A stretch of 64,000 nt of DNA from JABDMH01 sp050298535 (GCA_050298535.1 JBNKUI010000114.1:1-64000), one strand, 5' to 3'; positions 35,952-46,236 are shown, numbered from the stretch's first letter. Notes: generated by a model from the letters alone, not told the origin. Program-made: numbers and translations.

Positions 35952-37004
35952 ATGAACACCAAAACCTTTAATATTGCAGTTCTACTGTTGCTCATCCCTG
36001 TTTATTCCTCTCTTGCTCAAAATACAATCACGATTCAACCTGATCCTCAAGAGGGAAAGGACGCAGCTATTCGTGCTTTATACATTGATTCCGCTTCCAG
36101 TCATGCTACATATGAGTACATCCGAAGCTCTGCATGGACGCATTCTGGGATTTATTATATATGGAAGACGCTTATAGACTTTCCGGTTATTAACGAATTA
36201 GAGGGAGTCAATTCTGTTTCTAATGCAAAACTAGTACTATATGCCGATAGAGAATTTGAGAATGATTATGGAGGTCAATATAATGACAACACCACTCTGC
36301 TAAGTTTGGTAACTGAACCATGGGAGGAAGATGTAGTTTGGCATAATCGACCTAGTTATGATCCATCTTATCAAGTGACTATTCCCAGAAATAATGACTA
36401 TGACTCCATCGAAGTCGATATCACTTCTCTAGTAAATCAGAGGTTGCAGAATGGCTTACCGTTCCATGGTCTAATCTTTGAACCGAGCAACCCAAATACC
36501 TATAGAAGTATGGTTTTTTGGACTTCAGATGCTCCTGACCCTTCCAAGAGACCGAAGTTAGTTTTAGAGTTTAGTAGGGAAGGGAGTTGTCCAGATTGCG
36601 TTTCTGATTACTGGAGCTTTACCCCACTTTCATACGGACCTTCGGGAGGTATTTTTCGATCTGGTAGTGTTGCCATTGGTATTGATGATCCAGGAGAATA
36701 CAAGTTGGCGGTGGGAGGTCAAATTGCTGCTCAAGAGATAGTAGTAGACGTTGATACCTGGCCCGATTTTGTATTTGACCCAAATTATCAAATGATTTCA
36801 GTAGATTCTCTAGAGACTTTCATTCTTGAGAATCACCATTTACCTGGAGTTCCTTCCGAGGAAGAGGTATATAGCAATGGTGTGAGTGTAGGAGAAATGA
36901 ATGCAGCAATCCTTCAGCAACTTGAAGAGCTAACTCTTAGGGTTATTTCATTGACAAAAGAAAATAGGGAACTTATGCAACGGATTGAAATGCTGGAAAA
37001 ATGA
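35952..37004 (+). CDS. Secreted DNRLRE-domain protein with Bacteroidota C-terminal tail module
   Basis: 350 aa. Signal peptide ~1-22 (LLLLIPVYSSLAQ). Residues ~25-215 form a DNRLRE/CBM96-like beta domain: ITIQPDPQEGKDA, SNAKLVLYAD, TLLSLVTEPWEEDVVWHNRP, SIEVDITSLV. The C-terminal part (~235-350) is a module widespread on Bacteroidota surface proteins: YKLAVGGQI, VDTWPDFVF, LPGVPSEEEV, GVSVGEMNAAILQQLEELTL, ending in a coiled coil. Probably surface or matrix associated; the ligand is unknown. Lies at the edge of the polysaccharide region. Confidence 0.75.
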   Translation: MNTKTFNIAVLLLLIPVYSSLAQNTITIQPDPQEGKDAAIRALYIDSASSHATYEYIRSSAWTHSGIYYIWKTLIDFPVINELEGVNSVSNAKLVLYADREFENDYGGQYNDNTTLLSLVTEPWEEDVVWHNRPSYDPSYQVTIPRNNDYDSIEVDITSLVNQRLQNGLPFHGLIFEPSNPNTYRSMVFWTSDAPDPSKRPKLVLEFSREGSCPDCVSDYWSFTPLSYGPSGGIFRSGSVAIGIDDPGEYKLAVGGQIAAQEIVVDVDTWPDFVFDPNYQMISVDSLETFILENHHLPGVPSEEEVYSNGVSVGEMNAAILQQLEELTLRVISLTKENRELMQRIEMLEK

Positions 37005-37021
37005 CAGAACACCCATAAAGA

Positions 37022-38938
37022 CTAGACTATAGGATCATCCAAGTCTTTGCCTTTCATGAAAATGTCTTCCCAAATGGCTACACCGAGGACGATCCAAAGG
37101 TAGTTATAATGCCAGCGCATTTTGCGGTGTGGTTTGTGATCCATGATCGCTCTTAGATAATCATAGTTGAAGATGCCTTGTTTTTCAATAAAAGTCTTTG
37201 TGAGTTTCTGTTCTGCTTTGGCTTTTAGATCTTTCTTAAATTGTAAATACGGGTTTACAGTGAAGCCCCATTTTTTCTTTTTTATAATACGTGCTGGGAG
37301 CAGCGGTTCCATAGCTTTTCGGAAAATGTATTTGGTCTGATTATGCTTGATCTTCATCTCTATTGGTATGCTCATTGCAAAATCGACCAGATCTAAATCT
37401 AGAAATGGTACGCGCTCTTCTACCGAATGTGCCATTGACATGCGATCTTCCACCAAAAGATAATCATTGACCATTTTGCTGTGTATTTCTGCAAAAAGCA
37501 CTTGATCTAAGGGAGATGCTGTTTTTACTTTTTCAAAGTATTTTGAGAACTCTTCAAATGTTTTGGACTGCGATCTGATTTCTTTTAAATATTTGGGATG
37601 GTAAATGTTTTTATAGAAGTCATTGTCAAAATCCCAAACGTTTCGAATTATTAAGTAGTACTTTTCTATCTGCCCAATGGAAAGTAACATTTGTAAACCT
37701 CGTCTGTACTCGTCTAAATGGAGGGTACGACTTTTATTTTGTATCCTAAATAAAAAGTCCGATTTCCACCTCATTAATCGGTTTAGCCCAGAAGGGATGC
37801 GCCGGTGCCAAGCCTGGGTAGGATAAATAAACTTATGAAGATCATATCCAGCAAATATTTCATCACCACCCAAACCACCGAGTACTACCTTAACATGTGG
37901 TTGAACGAAAGCAGACATGTTAAATCCCTGGAGTAAATTTATTTTTGGTTCTTCGGCATGCCAGATTACTTTATTATAATCTTCCAGGGGATTCAATGCA
38001 AGGGAAAGTGTACGATGATTTGTATTAAAGTGTTTGGCAACTATACTGGCATCTGAAAACTCATCAGTTGGTTCATTAAATCCGAGCGTAAAGGTATTAA
38101 TGTCTTTCACCCCTAATTTGTGCATTTTCTGGACAATGGTAGAAGAATCCATTCCACCTGACAAATATACTCCGATAGGTACATCGCTCACCAACTGCCG
38201 CTTAACGGCCTGTTGGAGGTAATGGTTGACTTTTTCAAGGGTCTCTCCCTCACTCAGTAGATTCGTGAATTTTGGTTTTAACTCCCAATAGGTCTTGATC
38301 GTAAGTTGGTCCCCTTTTAAGTGTAGATAGCTGGCAGGAGGTAAGCGTCGTATGCCTTCAAACAGTGTCTGATCTCCCTGGGTATATCTAAGATTCAAAT
38401 GTATGTGGAGACTGTGGGGATTTAAGCGTGGTTGATAGGCAGGATGCATTGCAATGGCTTTTTGCTCTGATGCAAAGACAAATAGTCCGTCTTCCTGATA
38501 GTAATGCAAGGGTTTGATTCCAAAATGGTCTCTAGCAATGAATAGACTTTCATCTCGCTTATCGTAGATTGCAAAAGCGAATATGCCATTCAGTTTCTTT
38601 AGGATACCGGAACCGTATTCCTCAAAGCCATGTAAGATAACTTCCGTATCACTTTTGGTCTTAAAAACATGACCTTTAGCTAGAAGTTCTGATCCAAGGT
38701 CAAGATAATTATATAGTTCACCATTGTATATGATGCATAAAGTCTCATCTTCATTAAAGACGGGTTGATCGCCGGAGGAGAGGTCAATAATAGACAGCCG
38801 AAGATGCCCCAGCATTGTTTTTTGATGAGTAAAGACTGCTTGATGATCCGGTCCACGGTGATGCATGACCTCAAGCATTTGTTCCATGATTGTCTCTCCG
38901 GATCTATATCTATCCACTATGCCTGCTATCCCACACAT
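37022..38938 (-). CDS. asnB: Asparagine synthase (glutamine-hydrolysing)
   Basis: 638 aa. MCGIAGIVDR exposes the Cys2 glutaminase nucleophile; GHLRLSIIDL and YNGELYN line the glutamine site; the synthetase domain has the PP-loop GVYLSGGMDSS near 265 and later EERVPFLDLDLVDFAM and KKKWGFTVN. Uses ATP to amidate aspartate, or in polysaccharide clusters, amidates uronic acids or other carboxyl groups. Starts one base after the TAA of the C5-epimerase-like gene, last in a four-gene operon with YfhO, GT4 and epimerase. The context favours a role in sugar modification over asparagine supply. Confidence 0.93.
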   Translation of the reverse strand: MCGIAGIVDRYRSGETIMEQMLEVMHHRGPDHQAVFTHQKTMLGHLRLSIIDLSSGDQPVFNEDETLCIIYNGELYNYLDLGSELLAKGHVFKTKSDTEVILHGFEEYGSGILKKLNGIFAFAIYDKRDESLFIARDHFGIKPLHYYQEDGLFVFASEQKAIAMHPAYQPRLNPHSLHIHLNLRYTQGDQTLFEGIRRLPPASYLHLKGDQLTIKTYWELKPKFTNLLSEGETLEKVNHYLQQAVKRQLVSDVPIGVYLSGGMDSSTIVQKMHKLGVKDINTFTLGFNEPTDEFSDASIVAKHFNTNHRTLSLALNPLEDYNKVIWHAEEPKINLLQGFNMSAFVQPHVKVVLGGLGGDEIFAGYDLHKFIYPTQAWHRRIPSGLNRLMRWKSDFLFRIQNKSRTLHLDEYRRGLQMLLSIGQIEKYYLIIRNVWDFDNDFYKNIYHPKYLKEIRSQSKTFEEFSKYFEKVKTASPLDQVLFAEIHSKMVNDYLLVEDRMSMAHSVEERVPFLDLDLVDFAMSIPIEMKIKHNQTKYIFRKAMEPLLPARIIKKKKWGFTVNPYLQFKKDLKAKAEQKLTKTFIEKQGIFNYDYLRAIMDHKPHRKMRWHYNYLWIVLGVAIWEDIFMKGKDLDDPIV

Positions 38939-38939
38939 T

Positions 38940-39938
38940 TTAGAGTCTTTTTAGATTTCGCAGAGATTTGAGTTTTGATTGATACATAGCTAGGATGTTT
39001 TTCCAGGTAATGTAGGACTCAAATTTACGACGATAGTTTTCAACTTCCTGTCTTGCTGTGATTCGATAAATTATCTCAAGTTGTATAATGATTAATTGGA
39101 GGTATGTAATCGTGCATGGATCATCGGTAGGGTAGTTCGGTAGTTCGCATCGATTGAACCGTACCCAGTTTCCCAGGTCATAATGCGGTAAGTCGTCCAC
39201 CAGACCTTGGACTCCCTGATCAAATAATTGGCGAGCATATTTTTGCATTGTAGGCGATGGAGCTGCACGTACATAGTCGAAGAGTCCAAATAGTGCGAAC
39301 AAATGGCCATCCAGTACTCGCGTAGGTGCGGAAGCAACATATTCTTCATAAAAAACACCTGTGTGTTGTCTTCGGATGGACACACCACCCTTAGCAATAT
39401 CAATAGTAAAGGGTTGAAGCGCCAAAGTGGCTGTATCGAGATAAATTTCTTTTTTCTCCAATTGCCAGGCACGCATTAGCACAGAAATGGCTCGACTTTG
39501 GGTGAAAGCAGATTTCCACCGGTCGGTGACCTGATACTCTGGCTTAGGTACATCTGTATACCAAAAAGTCCCTAATCTTGGATCATCAACTCTTGTTTTT
39601 ATAAACCAATCTGCGATTCGGATAAAATGCGCCCGTTTTGATGCTTCATTTGATTGTTGATATGCATTATAGATGGCCATTGCCACCTGACCTATACTAA
39701 TAGGGTAGTAATGAGTTGTGGTAGACTCCACGTCGATGTATGACTTATTTAGTGGAATACCCTCCTCATCATAACCCACAATTAATTTATTTAATTTTGA
39801 AAGGTCCGTACCAAAAGCGATATAGTACGGCCCCAATCGGGGGGATGAAAGATCGTCTGAAATGGTCACATACTTTCCTTTATTGGAGAGGTCCCAAAGT
39901 AATTTTTTGAGCATGAACCATGACTTGTCTATCTGCAT
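38940..39938 (-). CDS. D-glucuronyl C5-epimerase-like protein
   Basis: 332 aa. Matches the C-terminal catalytic domain of heparosan-glucuronate C5-epimerases: YYPISIGQVAMAIYNAY (77-93), TDRWKSAFTQSRAISVL (138-154) and EEYVASAPTRVLDGHLFALF (198-217). In animals this enzyme turns D-glucuronate into L-iduronate in heparan sulfate. No signal peptide; the size corresponds to the helical C-terminal domain alone, without the beta-rich N-terminal part. It overlaps the GT4 gene by 10 bp and is followed directly by asnB. It likely edits a uronic acid polymer or its lipid-linked precursor. Some homologues may only bind uronates. Confidence 0.75.
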   Translation of the reverse strand: MQIDKSWFMLKKLLWDLSNKGKYVTISDDLSSPRLGPYYIAFGTDLSKLNKLIVGYDEEGIPLNKSYIDVESTTTHYYPISIGQVAMAIYNAYQQSNEASKRAHFIRIADWFIKTRVDDPRLGTFWYTDVPKPEYQVTDRWKSAFTQSRAISVLMRAWQLEKKEIYLDTATLALQPFTIDIAKGGVSIRRQHTGVFYEEYVASAPTRVLDGHLFALFGLFDYVRAAPSPTMQKYARQLFDQGVQGLVDDLPHYDLGNWVRFNRCELPNYPTDDPCTITYLQLIIIQLEIIYRITARQEVENYRRKFESYITWKNILAMYQSKLKSLRNLKRL

Positions 39939-41224
39939 AGGTCATCAAAAACTTTTGCTAAAGCTGCTGTCAAATTCCGTCGACTGTATTTTTTAATTTC
40001 TTGCATATTACTCCGATTTTTTATCTTCGACTTCCAGGATTCAAAGTAACTTAAAATCAGATCGTATGGGCTGTCTGTATAGCTTGTCATGGTACCACCT
40101 TCACATTTTTTAATCACCTCCGCAGCTATTCCTGTAGCATCACCAATACCTAAAATTGGATTGCCACTGGCCAAATACTCAAACAATTTTCCCGTTAATA
40201 TTCCCTTTGCATGCGTATGAGGAATCAAGAGCAACAGTAGATCAGCTTTCATCATAATTTTAGTGGCTTCATGATGTGGAATATAGCCATGGAAAGTAAC
40301 AATGCTTTGTAGGTCCAGTCGAGAAACGTTCTCTTTTACCACTGCATCTACAGATCCATAAAAGTCTACTTGAGTTAAACGCCTGATTTTCACTGGGAGT
40401 TGAGCAAGTGCTTCAAAAAAAAGAATCGGATTTTGTACAGATGCCACATGTCCTGTATAGGAAATTACAAATTTTGTGTTTGCCTGGAAATGATTATTTG
40501 TAAAATCTTCCTCATCGTACCCATTTGGGATAATGGCAACTTTATCATCGATCGGTTTACCGAGTAGCTGAATCACTCCTGCACTGACCGACGTCACACA
40601 ATCGGCAGTAGTTACTATTTTGTTTTCCAGGGATTTATTTAGCCAATTTGTTAGAATGTTACGCTTCAGGCCTTTGTCGTAAAATGATTTAGTCCATGGA
40701 TCTCTAAAATCTGCAACCCATGGTATATTACCTCTTCGTGATAAATGACTAGCCAGCAGCTGTAATGAATGAGGTGGAGAACTAGAAAAAATCAGTTGGG
40801 GTTTTACTTTTTGAAGGATCTCGAAACTCTTTTTTCTTCCCTTTAGATACCAGCCGATTCTTGCGTCAGGAATAAAGATATTCATTCGAATGTATTGAGC
40901 TATTCGATTGGCCAACCCAAGATTTTTATGATCCTTTACCAGCTCGAATGTTTCAATTTTCTCGCCTTTTCCTTTACCGGTTAGTTTTCGAAATAGGTCA
41001 AAGAATTCTATAGATTTGACTTTGTATACTTCAAGGTCACTTGGAATTTCTGTGACTAAAGAATGATCAATGGCAGGATACTCTCCATCCAGTACTGTCA
41101 GTATCACCGGATGCCAACCAAAATCAGGTAAATATTTAGCAAATTTTAGCACTCGTTGCACTCCTGGCCCTCCGGATGGCGGCCAATAGTATGTAATGAT
41201 TAGTACTTTTCTGTTTTGATGCAC
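39929..41224 (-). CDS. Glycosyltransferase family 4
   Basis: 431 aa, GT-B fold. N-terminal YYWPPSGGPGVQRVLKFAKYL acceptor-side motif, PWVADFRDPWTKSFY, and C-terminal GYDEEDF, GYIPHHEATKIMMKADLLL and LTGKLFEYLASGNPILGI (nucleotide-sugar site). By family a retaining glycosyltransferase building surface polysaccharide or matrix glycan. GTG start at 41224, 9 bp after yfhO. Stop TAG lies within the start region of the epimerase-like gene (10-bp overlap), so translation is coupled. Confidence 0.92.
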   Translation of the reverse strand: MHQNRKVLIITYYWPPSGGPGVQRVLKFAKYLPDFGWHPVILTVLDGEYPAIDHSLVTEIPSDLEVYKVKSIEFFDLFRKLTGKGKGEKIETFELVKDHKNLGLANRIAQYIRMNIFIPDARIGWYLKGRKKSFEILQKVKPQLIFSSSPPHSLQLLASHLSRRGNIPWVADFRDPWTKSFYDKGLKRNILTNWLNKSLENKIVTTADCVTSVSAGVIQLLGKPIDDKVAIIPNGYDEEDFTNNHFQANTKFVISYTGHVASVQNPILFFEALAQLPVKIRRLTQVDFYGSVDAVVKENVSRLDLQSIVTFHGYIPHHEATKIMMKADLLLLLIPHTHAKGILTGKLFEYLASGNPILGIGDATGIAAEVIKKCEGGTMTSYTDSPYDLILSYFESWKSKIKNRSNMQEIKKYSRRNLTAALAKVFDDLCR

Positions 41225-41233
41225 TCTCTGAAA

Positions 41234-43699
41234 TCAGCTGACTGGTTGGGTTTTAGAATTTATCAAACTATTCAATGGTCGGAATTGATGGAAAATAAAA
41301 AGCAGTAATCCAATCAGTAGTATTATGGAAGCTATCGTCGATACTTTTTCGCCCACGAAATATGATCTCGGTGCAAATTCAAATTTTATCGTATGAGCAC
41401 CTGCAGGAATTCGCATACCTCGCAATGCATAGTTCACTCGAATAAAGGGTACTTCTTCGTCATCAATGTAGGCTTTCCAACCCTTATCTGGACCATACCA
41501 GATTTCAGAGAAAACAGCAAATCGTTCACCTGTTCCCGTACTTTCATAGGTGAGTCGATTAGGGCTATATTCAGTTAAAGTGATCGAGCCATTATTAGAT
41601 GGTTGAAATTCTCCTATATAATCTGAAAATTCTTCATGATAGATCGCCACTGTCTGCGGGTCAAAATTGCTCAGCGATTCAATTTCGGCATTTGCATCTG
41701 GTACTTGCAATAGTCGCTGAACGTACCAAGCATTACCTAGTGCATTAGTATTTACTTGTAGCTCTCCATTTTGTTGCACTAAATATTTCATATTTAGCAT
41801 GTTCAAGACCGGATCATGACCCTTGCTGATATATGTATCGATTAAATCCTGATAGCGCTGGAGTTTTGCAGCATGATACCCCCCGATTAATTTATGATGT
41901 GCAGCTGGTAAGGCAGAATTAAAAGGATCCACAGACAGATCGAATACTCTAAAATACGGGTCATTATCTTTAGATATCAATTGATCAACTTGTCGTGGTG
42001 CCAATGCGGCCTCTGCCTGGTTAGGTCTTATAAAGGACTCGTTGTTAAGGTACCTGCGACCTACTCCCCAAATGTCAATGGTGACCAGAATCACCAAAGC
42101 AACCACCAGCCAGCGAGCATTAAGCTTTGCCTGCAAATAGTAATAAATCAGGCCGCATGCTACTGCAATGAAGACAAAAGATCGTAAGGCATCCATGCGC
42201 ATCAACGATCTTCGGTCACTTATTAGAGCATCAACGATTCGAGGGTCGTAGTTATCATTAAGGCCTTTGAATGAAAGAAACATGGATCCAAAAAGGGCAA
42301 ATATAAGGCATAACCCACCAGTAATCCCTCCGGCGTAGATGAGTCCCTTTTTCCAGGTTTCTTTCTTTATTTTACCATCAACTAGTTCCGAAAGCGTCAA
42401 AGTAGCCATTAGAATCATTAAAAACTCTGTGACAGAAACTATACTATTGGGTGTTCTAAATTTGTTGAACATTGGGAAGTAGTCAAAAAACAGACGATTA
42501 AAGAACTCAAGATTCTTTCCCAATGACAGTAACATGGTTAGAATTGTAGCGCTCAAGAGCCACCATTTTAGATCACCTTTGACAACGATAGATCCCAGAA
42601 CAAATAAGAGGAGTATAGCCGCTCCAAGATAGGATGGACCACTAGTACTAGGCAAGCTTCCCCAGTATAGAGGAGACCTGACTTCCTGCGCTGATACCTG
42701 GCCTATAATGCGAGCAAACTCCGAATCATTGCTGATTCGCTCACCGGAACTTCCACCTACCACACGTGGAATCAGGTATGTGAATAGATCAAGGGGACCA
42801 TTACTCCACCGCATAGCATAAGTCCATGCCAATCCATCGACATCGCTGCTACTGGTGACGTCTGCTACTTCTTTCGTGAGTATGGGTTTACCCCGCATGG
42901 TCTCTTGGGCATACTCGTATGTCGTCCAAAGATTGGTTGTGTTAGACAGAGCTGCCAGCATAAGCGCCACAAGCAGTACTCCACTTGCTTTTGCAAAATG
43001 TAAAACCTTACCACCCCTAATGTCTCTATAGAGTAAAATGCCAAGATATATCAACAGTGAAATGAATAGATAATAAGGCATTTGAATATGATTGACACCA
43101 ATTTCTAGGGCCATCCCAAGCGCAAATAGCAATCCTCCAAGCATATATTTTCCCCTATAGGCATTTACAATGCCTGATACTATAATACCAAAGAAAGCAA
43201 AGGCTCTCAGTTTACTGGTATGACCAGCTTCGAACAGCACAAAATGGTTTACTGTTAAGCCAAAGGCAATGCTACCCACTAGAGCAACTAAGGGTCGCAT
43301 TCCGAATGTAATACACATGATATAAAATCCAATCATCATGGCGATAAAGTACCCTATTGGGCGACCTAAGAAGAGATTGAAAACCTTTTCCACAAATTTT
43401 ATCTTATTGCCTGATGTGGGCATGGAAATCTGGTAAGCAGGCATTCCTCCAAACATGGAATTCGTCCAAAGTGCCTGATCTGTATGTGTGTCGTTGTAAT
43501 CTCTGATTTCTTTGGAGGCGGCCTTGAAAGCATCGATGTCACCTTGCCTAATCACCTTACCCTGTAATTGGGGGGCGAAATATGCAATACTGACAAGTAA
43601 AAATGCAGCGATGGCAATTCCATGCAATATCCATGGGTTTGCTTGCTTTTCTATTTTAGTTTCTCGCTTTTTTGCCACCTTAATTTTCTTTTTTGCCAC
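41234..43699 (-). CDS. YfhO-family multispanning membrane protein
   Basis: 821 aa. Lysine-rich N-terminus, about 12-14 membrane segments over residues ~27-540 with large loops (GGMPAYQISMPTSG; AQETMRGKP; GLDLAWTYAMRWSNG-type), then a periplasmic tail and a last helix near 790. The YfhO family is GT-C-like and is linked to glycosylation of surface polymers and lipoteichoic acid in Gram-positives. GTG start at 43699, decided by an unusually clear AGGAG six bases upstream; such sites are rare in this window. First gene of the operon continuing with GT4, C5-epimerase and asnB. Confidence 0.9.
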   Translation of the reverse strand: MAKKKIKVAKKRETKIEKQANPWILHGIAIAAFLLVSIAYFAPQLQGKVIRQGDIDAFKAASKEIRDYNDTHTDQALWTNSMFGGMPAYQISMPTSGNKIKFVEKVFNLFLGRPIGYFIAMMIGFYIMCITFGMRPLVALVGSIAFGLTVNHFVLFEAGHTSKLRAFAFFGIIVSGIVNAYRGKYMLGGLLFALGMALEIGVNHIQMPYYLFISLLIYLGILLYRDIRGGKVLHFAKASGVLLVALMLAALSNTTNLWTTYEYAQETMRGKPILTKEVADVTSSSDVDGLAWTYAMRWSNGPLDLFTYLIPRVVGGSSGERISNDSEFARIIGQVSAQEVRSPLYWGSLPSTSGPSYLGAAILLLFVLGSIVVKGDLKWWLLSATILTMLLSLGKNLEFFNRLFFDYFPMFNKFRTPNSIVSVTEFLMILMATLTLSELVDGKIKKETWKKGLIYAGGITGGLCLIFALFGSMFLSFKGLNDNYDPRIVDALISDRRSLMRMDALRSFVFIAVACGLIYYYLQAKLNARWLVVALVILVTIDIWGVGRRYLNNESFIRPNQAEAALAPRQVDQLISKDNDPYFRVFDLSVDPFNSALPAAHHKLIGGYHAAKLQRYQDLIDTYISKGHDPVLNMLNMKYLVQQNGELQVNTNALGNAWYVQRLLQVPDANAEIESLSNFDPQTVAIYHEEFSDYIGEFQPSNNGSITLTEYSPNRLTYESTGTGERFAVFSEIWYGPDKGWKAYIDDEEVPFIRVNYALRGMRIPAGAHTIKFEFAPRSYFVGEKVSTIASIILLIGLLLFIFHQFRPLNSLINSKTQPVS

Positions 43700-43871
43700 G
43701 AAATTCTCCTTTTATAGTCCTACTAAAACGCCCAAAATACAAATAGTTGTATTAAGTTTTATGTTATGTATTCGATCAGATAGGCCAGACTCAAATTGTT
43801 AGCATGGCCATTCAATGCGGATCCCCAATATGATGAGATTATACATAACTATAAATTACCATGTATTTAGC

Positions 43872-43879
43872 TATTTTTG
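43872..43879 (+). promoter_or_regulatory. Probable -7 element of the GT2 gene
   Basis: TATTTTTG matches TAnnTTTG. Transcription from about 43886 would exclude the TTG at 43883 and leave a ~24-base leader to the ATG at 43910. No clear -33 box. Confidence 0.4.
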
Positions 43880-43909
43880 TAATTGATAATAAATGTCACA
43901 TCATCGAGA

Positions 43910-44941
43910 ATGACCTTAGATAGGCTAGACTATTCGATCATTGTTGCTGTTTACAATAGAATTGGTGAAGTGCAAGAACTATTGAGTTCTGCAGAAGATC
44001 TTGATTTTGATTCCACCCGATTTGAGCTACTTTTTGTGGATGATGGTTCTACGGACGGCTTCCGTGATTATATTGAGCACTACCATAGCGAAAAAGGTCT
44101 TCAAATTCGAACCGTTTATCAATCCAATAAGGGCCCTGGTGCTGCTCGTAATCATGGTATGAGTGTTGCCAAAGGAGACTATTTCATATTTGTGGATTCT
44201 GACTGTATGTTACCTAGGGAGTGGTTGGCGGAAATTGATAGAGAAGTGCGGAGAAGAAAACTTGATGCCTTTGGTGGCCCTGATACCTATCATCCATCGT
44301 TTTCGCCTTTGTTGAAGGCTATCAATTACTCAATGACCTCCTTTTTAGGGACAGGAGGCACAAGAGGGTCTAAGAAAAGTGTGGGGAAGTTTTATCCTCG
44401 AAGCTTCAATATGGGCATATCAAGGCAAGTTTATCAAGACATAGGGGGAATGAACACTTTACGACATGGACAGGATATGGACTATTCTGCACGTATTTAT
44501 AAGGCTGGATTTAAAGTGGGGTTGGTTGCGGATGCCTATGTCTACCATAAGCGACGCACGAGTATTCCGAAATTCTTTAGACAAATATTTAATTGGGGAG
44601 TTGCTAGAATCAACTTGGGTCGGTTACATCCAGCTCTAATGAAACCAGTTCATTTTCTTCCCAGCATAGCCACACTTATAATGGTCCTTTCTGTTATCTG
44701 TGCATTAGGGCCGCTGCCCATAATTGGTGTAATCGTCGGAGTAGGTTACCTAGTTGTTTGCCTGATGGCTTTTATTCAGTCATTCACTCTTTATAAAAAC
44801 TTGAAAGTGGCTTTTCTATCAATCTTAACTTTAAACATTCAGGTCGTGGCCTATGGTCTAGGTGTATGGTGGGCACTTTTGCAGACACTCTTTGGGAGAG
44901 AGGCCAGGGGTTTTATTAAGAACTATTACGGAGGAAAGTGA
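43910..44941 (+). CDS. Glycosyltransferase family 2
   Basis: 343 aa from the ATG at 43910. GT-A domain: SIIVAVYNRIGEVQELL, LLFVDDGSTDG, GPGAARNHGM, FIFVDSDCM (DxD), then GQDMDYSARIY (catalytic base region). Two or three C-terminal hydrophobic segments (~240-320) suggest an inner-membrane enzyme that acts on a lipid-linked glycan. Stands alone on the plus strand between two minus-strand operons; its last 26 bp overlap the end of the deacetylase-like gene. Confidence 0.92.
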   Translation: MTLDRLDYSIIVAVYNRIGEVQELLSSAEDLDFDSTRFELLFVDDGSTDGFRDYIEHYHSEKGLQIRTVYQSNKGPGAARNHGMSVAKGDYFIFVDSDCMLPREWLAEIDREVRRRKLDAFGGPDTYHPSFSPLLKAINYSMTSFLGTGGTRGSKKSVGKFYPRSFNMGISRQVYQDIGGMNTLRHGQDMDYSARIYKAGFKVGLVADAYVYHKRRTSIPKFFRQIFNWGVARINLGRLHPALMKPVHFLPSIATLIMVLSVICALGPLPIIGVIVGVGYLVVCLMAFIQSFTLYKNLKVAFLSILTLNIQVVAYGLGVWWALLQTLFGREARGFIKNYYGGK

Positions 44942-46232
44942 GTTGTTTACGTCGGAGTTGCATTAATTCCTTCTGATTGGTGGCTTGGATGCCCATTTGG
45001 CGACAAAAATCAAGAATAGTCTTATACAAATCAAGCCAACCTGGATTTTTGATTGGTGAAAACATATCATTATGCCAGAGAATGGATATCGTGCAATTTT
45101 CCTTATGACGAGATAGAAAGTCCAAGATATCAGCTTTCGCTTGTTGGGGTGTTTTCCTCTGGTAGTATTTGAAGGTAGTATCCATTATTTGGAGAGGTAC
45201 TTCCAGGAAGGAATAAGGTATATTCGCGTCTAGATTGAAGGGGATAAATGGTTTTCCATAACTATTTCGAAATCCGAATTGTGATCCAAATCCCATACTA
45301 AAATCAAGCTTGATGTCACTTTCTTCAATGGCATCAAAGTGATCTGGAAGATAGTAATGTAGGTAGTGATTTCGATTGGCTAATGTATACTCCTCAAGTA
45401 TTGAAAGTTCTTCATTAAAACTTTTTTCTGTAGTACTCTTGTGAAGGCCAATTTCAAATCCGCGACTGATTATGTTTCTTATTTGCGACTCAATTTTTGC
45501 ATTAGATATATCATAGTCAGATTGGGGTATACTAACACCACTACTTTGCTTGACTTTCTTACCTTTTTCAACCATCCAAAAGAATGTTGACTTTACATCG
45601 TATTCGTCATGAATATCCATAATACGATCCATGTCTCTGTAAGAAGGACCACTAATAAAATAGTTGAAAATTATTTTTAATAACAATAGAAGGTTTCCAT
45701 TTAAAAGGGCTGCCTTTCCCTCTTGAAAGACAGCAGCATTAATGATGTCAATGTCGTGAGATAGAAATACTTTCGAAGGCTCATTTTTTAGCATGGTGCC
45801 TTGTAAAGCTGGGCTGGATTTGATTAGTGCCCTAAATAGATCCTCAACAACATTGTCTTGAAAGTTTGCCATCTTGTGTTGGTAGGTGCATTCGGGTTTG
45901 AACCGATCATACTGATCATATGAAGATGCGGGGGCATTAAATTCTTGAAGACAATTTATCATATAAAAAGCCGTCCCAAGATAATCTGGATTTCCAGATT
46001 CAGTTTTTAATAATGGATTGTTATCATTAAGGATTGGAAAGGAGTCTCTCAAATCTTTTCTTAGGTCGCTAATCGCTTTGGAGATCTGAATGTCATTTTG
46101 ATTGCTCAGGCCAATAGAAATCTGAGATTTTGGTATTGTTTCGGTATTTAGATCTAGTCGGGACAAAAGAAGTGCCCATATATATCTGATTTTTGGTTGG
46201 ACATCTTCAGGTAAATTAATAATTGCTTCCAT
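44916..46232 (-). CDS. Polysaccharide deacetylase-like protein (NodB-fold)
   Basis: 438 aa. N-terminal ~150 residues unknown; then a NodB-like barrel: SHDID (158-162, metal aspartates), TFFWMVEKG, GFEIGLHKS (H264), a proline-rich loop, and SILWHNDMFSP near the end. By family it removes N-acetyl groups from a polysaccharide or lipid-linked sugar with a metal. Starts 4 bp after the PLP aminotransferase gene in an operon with methyltransferase and sulfotransferase genes. Convergent overlap of 26 bp with the GT2 gene. Confidence 0.82.
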   Translation of the reverse strand: MEAIINLPEDVQPKIRYIWALLLSRLDLNTETIPKSQISIGLSNQNDIQISKAISDLRKDLRDSFPILNDNNPLLKTESGNPDYLGTAFYMINCLQEFNAPASSYDQYDRFKPECTYQHKMANFQDNVVEDLFRALIKSSPALQGTMLKNEPSKVFLSHDIDIINAAVFQEGKAALLNGNLLLLLKIIFNYFISGPSYRDMDRIMDIHDEYDVKSTFFWMVEKGKKVKQSSGVSIPQSDYDISNAKIESQIRNIISRGFEIGLHKSTTEKSFNEELSILEEYTLANRNHYLHYYLPDHFDAIEESDIKLDFSMGFGSQFGFRNSYGKPFIPFNLDANIPYSFLEVPLQIMDTTFKYYQRKTPQQAKADILDFLSRHKENCTISILWHNDMFSPIKNPGWLDLYKTILDFCRQMGIQATNQKELMQLRRKQLTFLRNSS

Positions 46233-46236
46233 TCGA

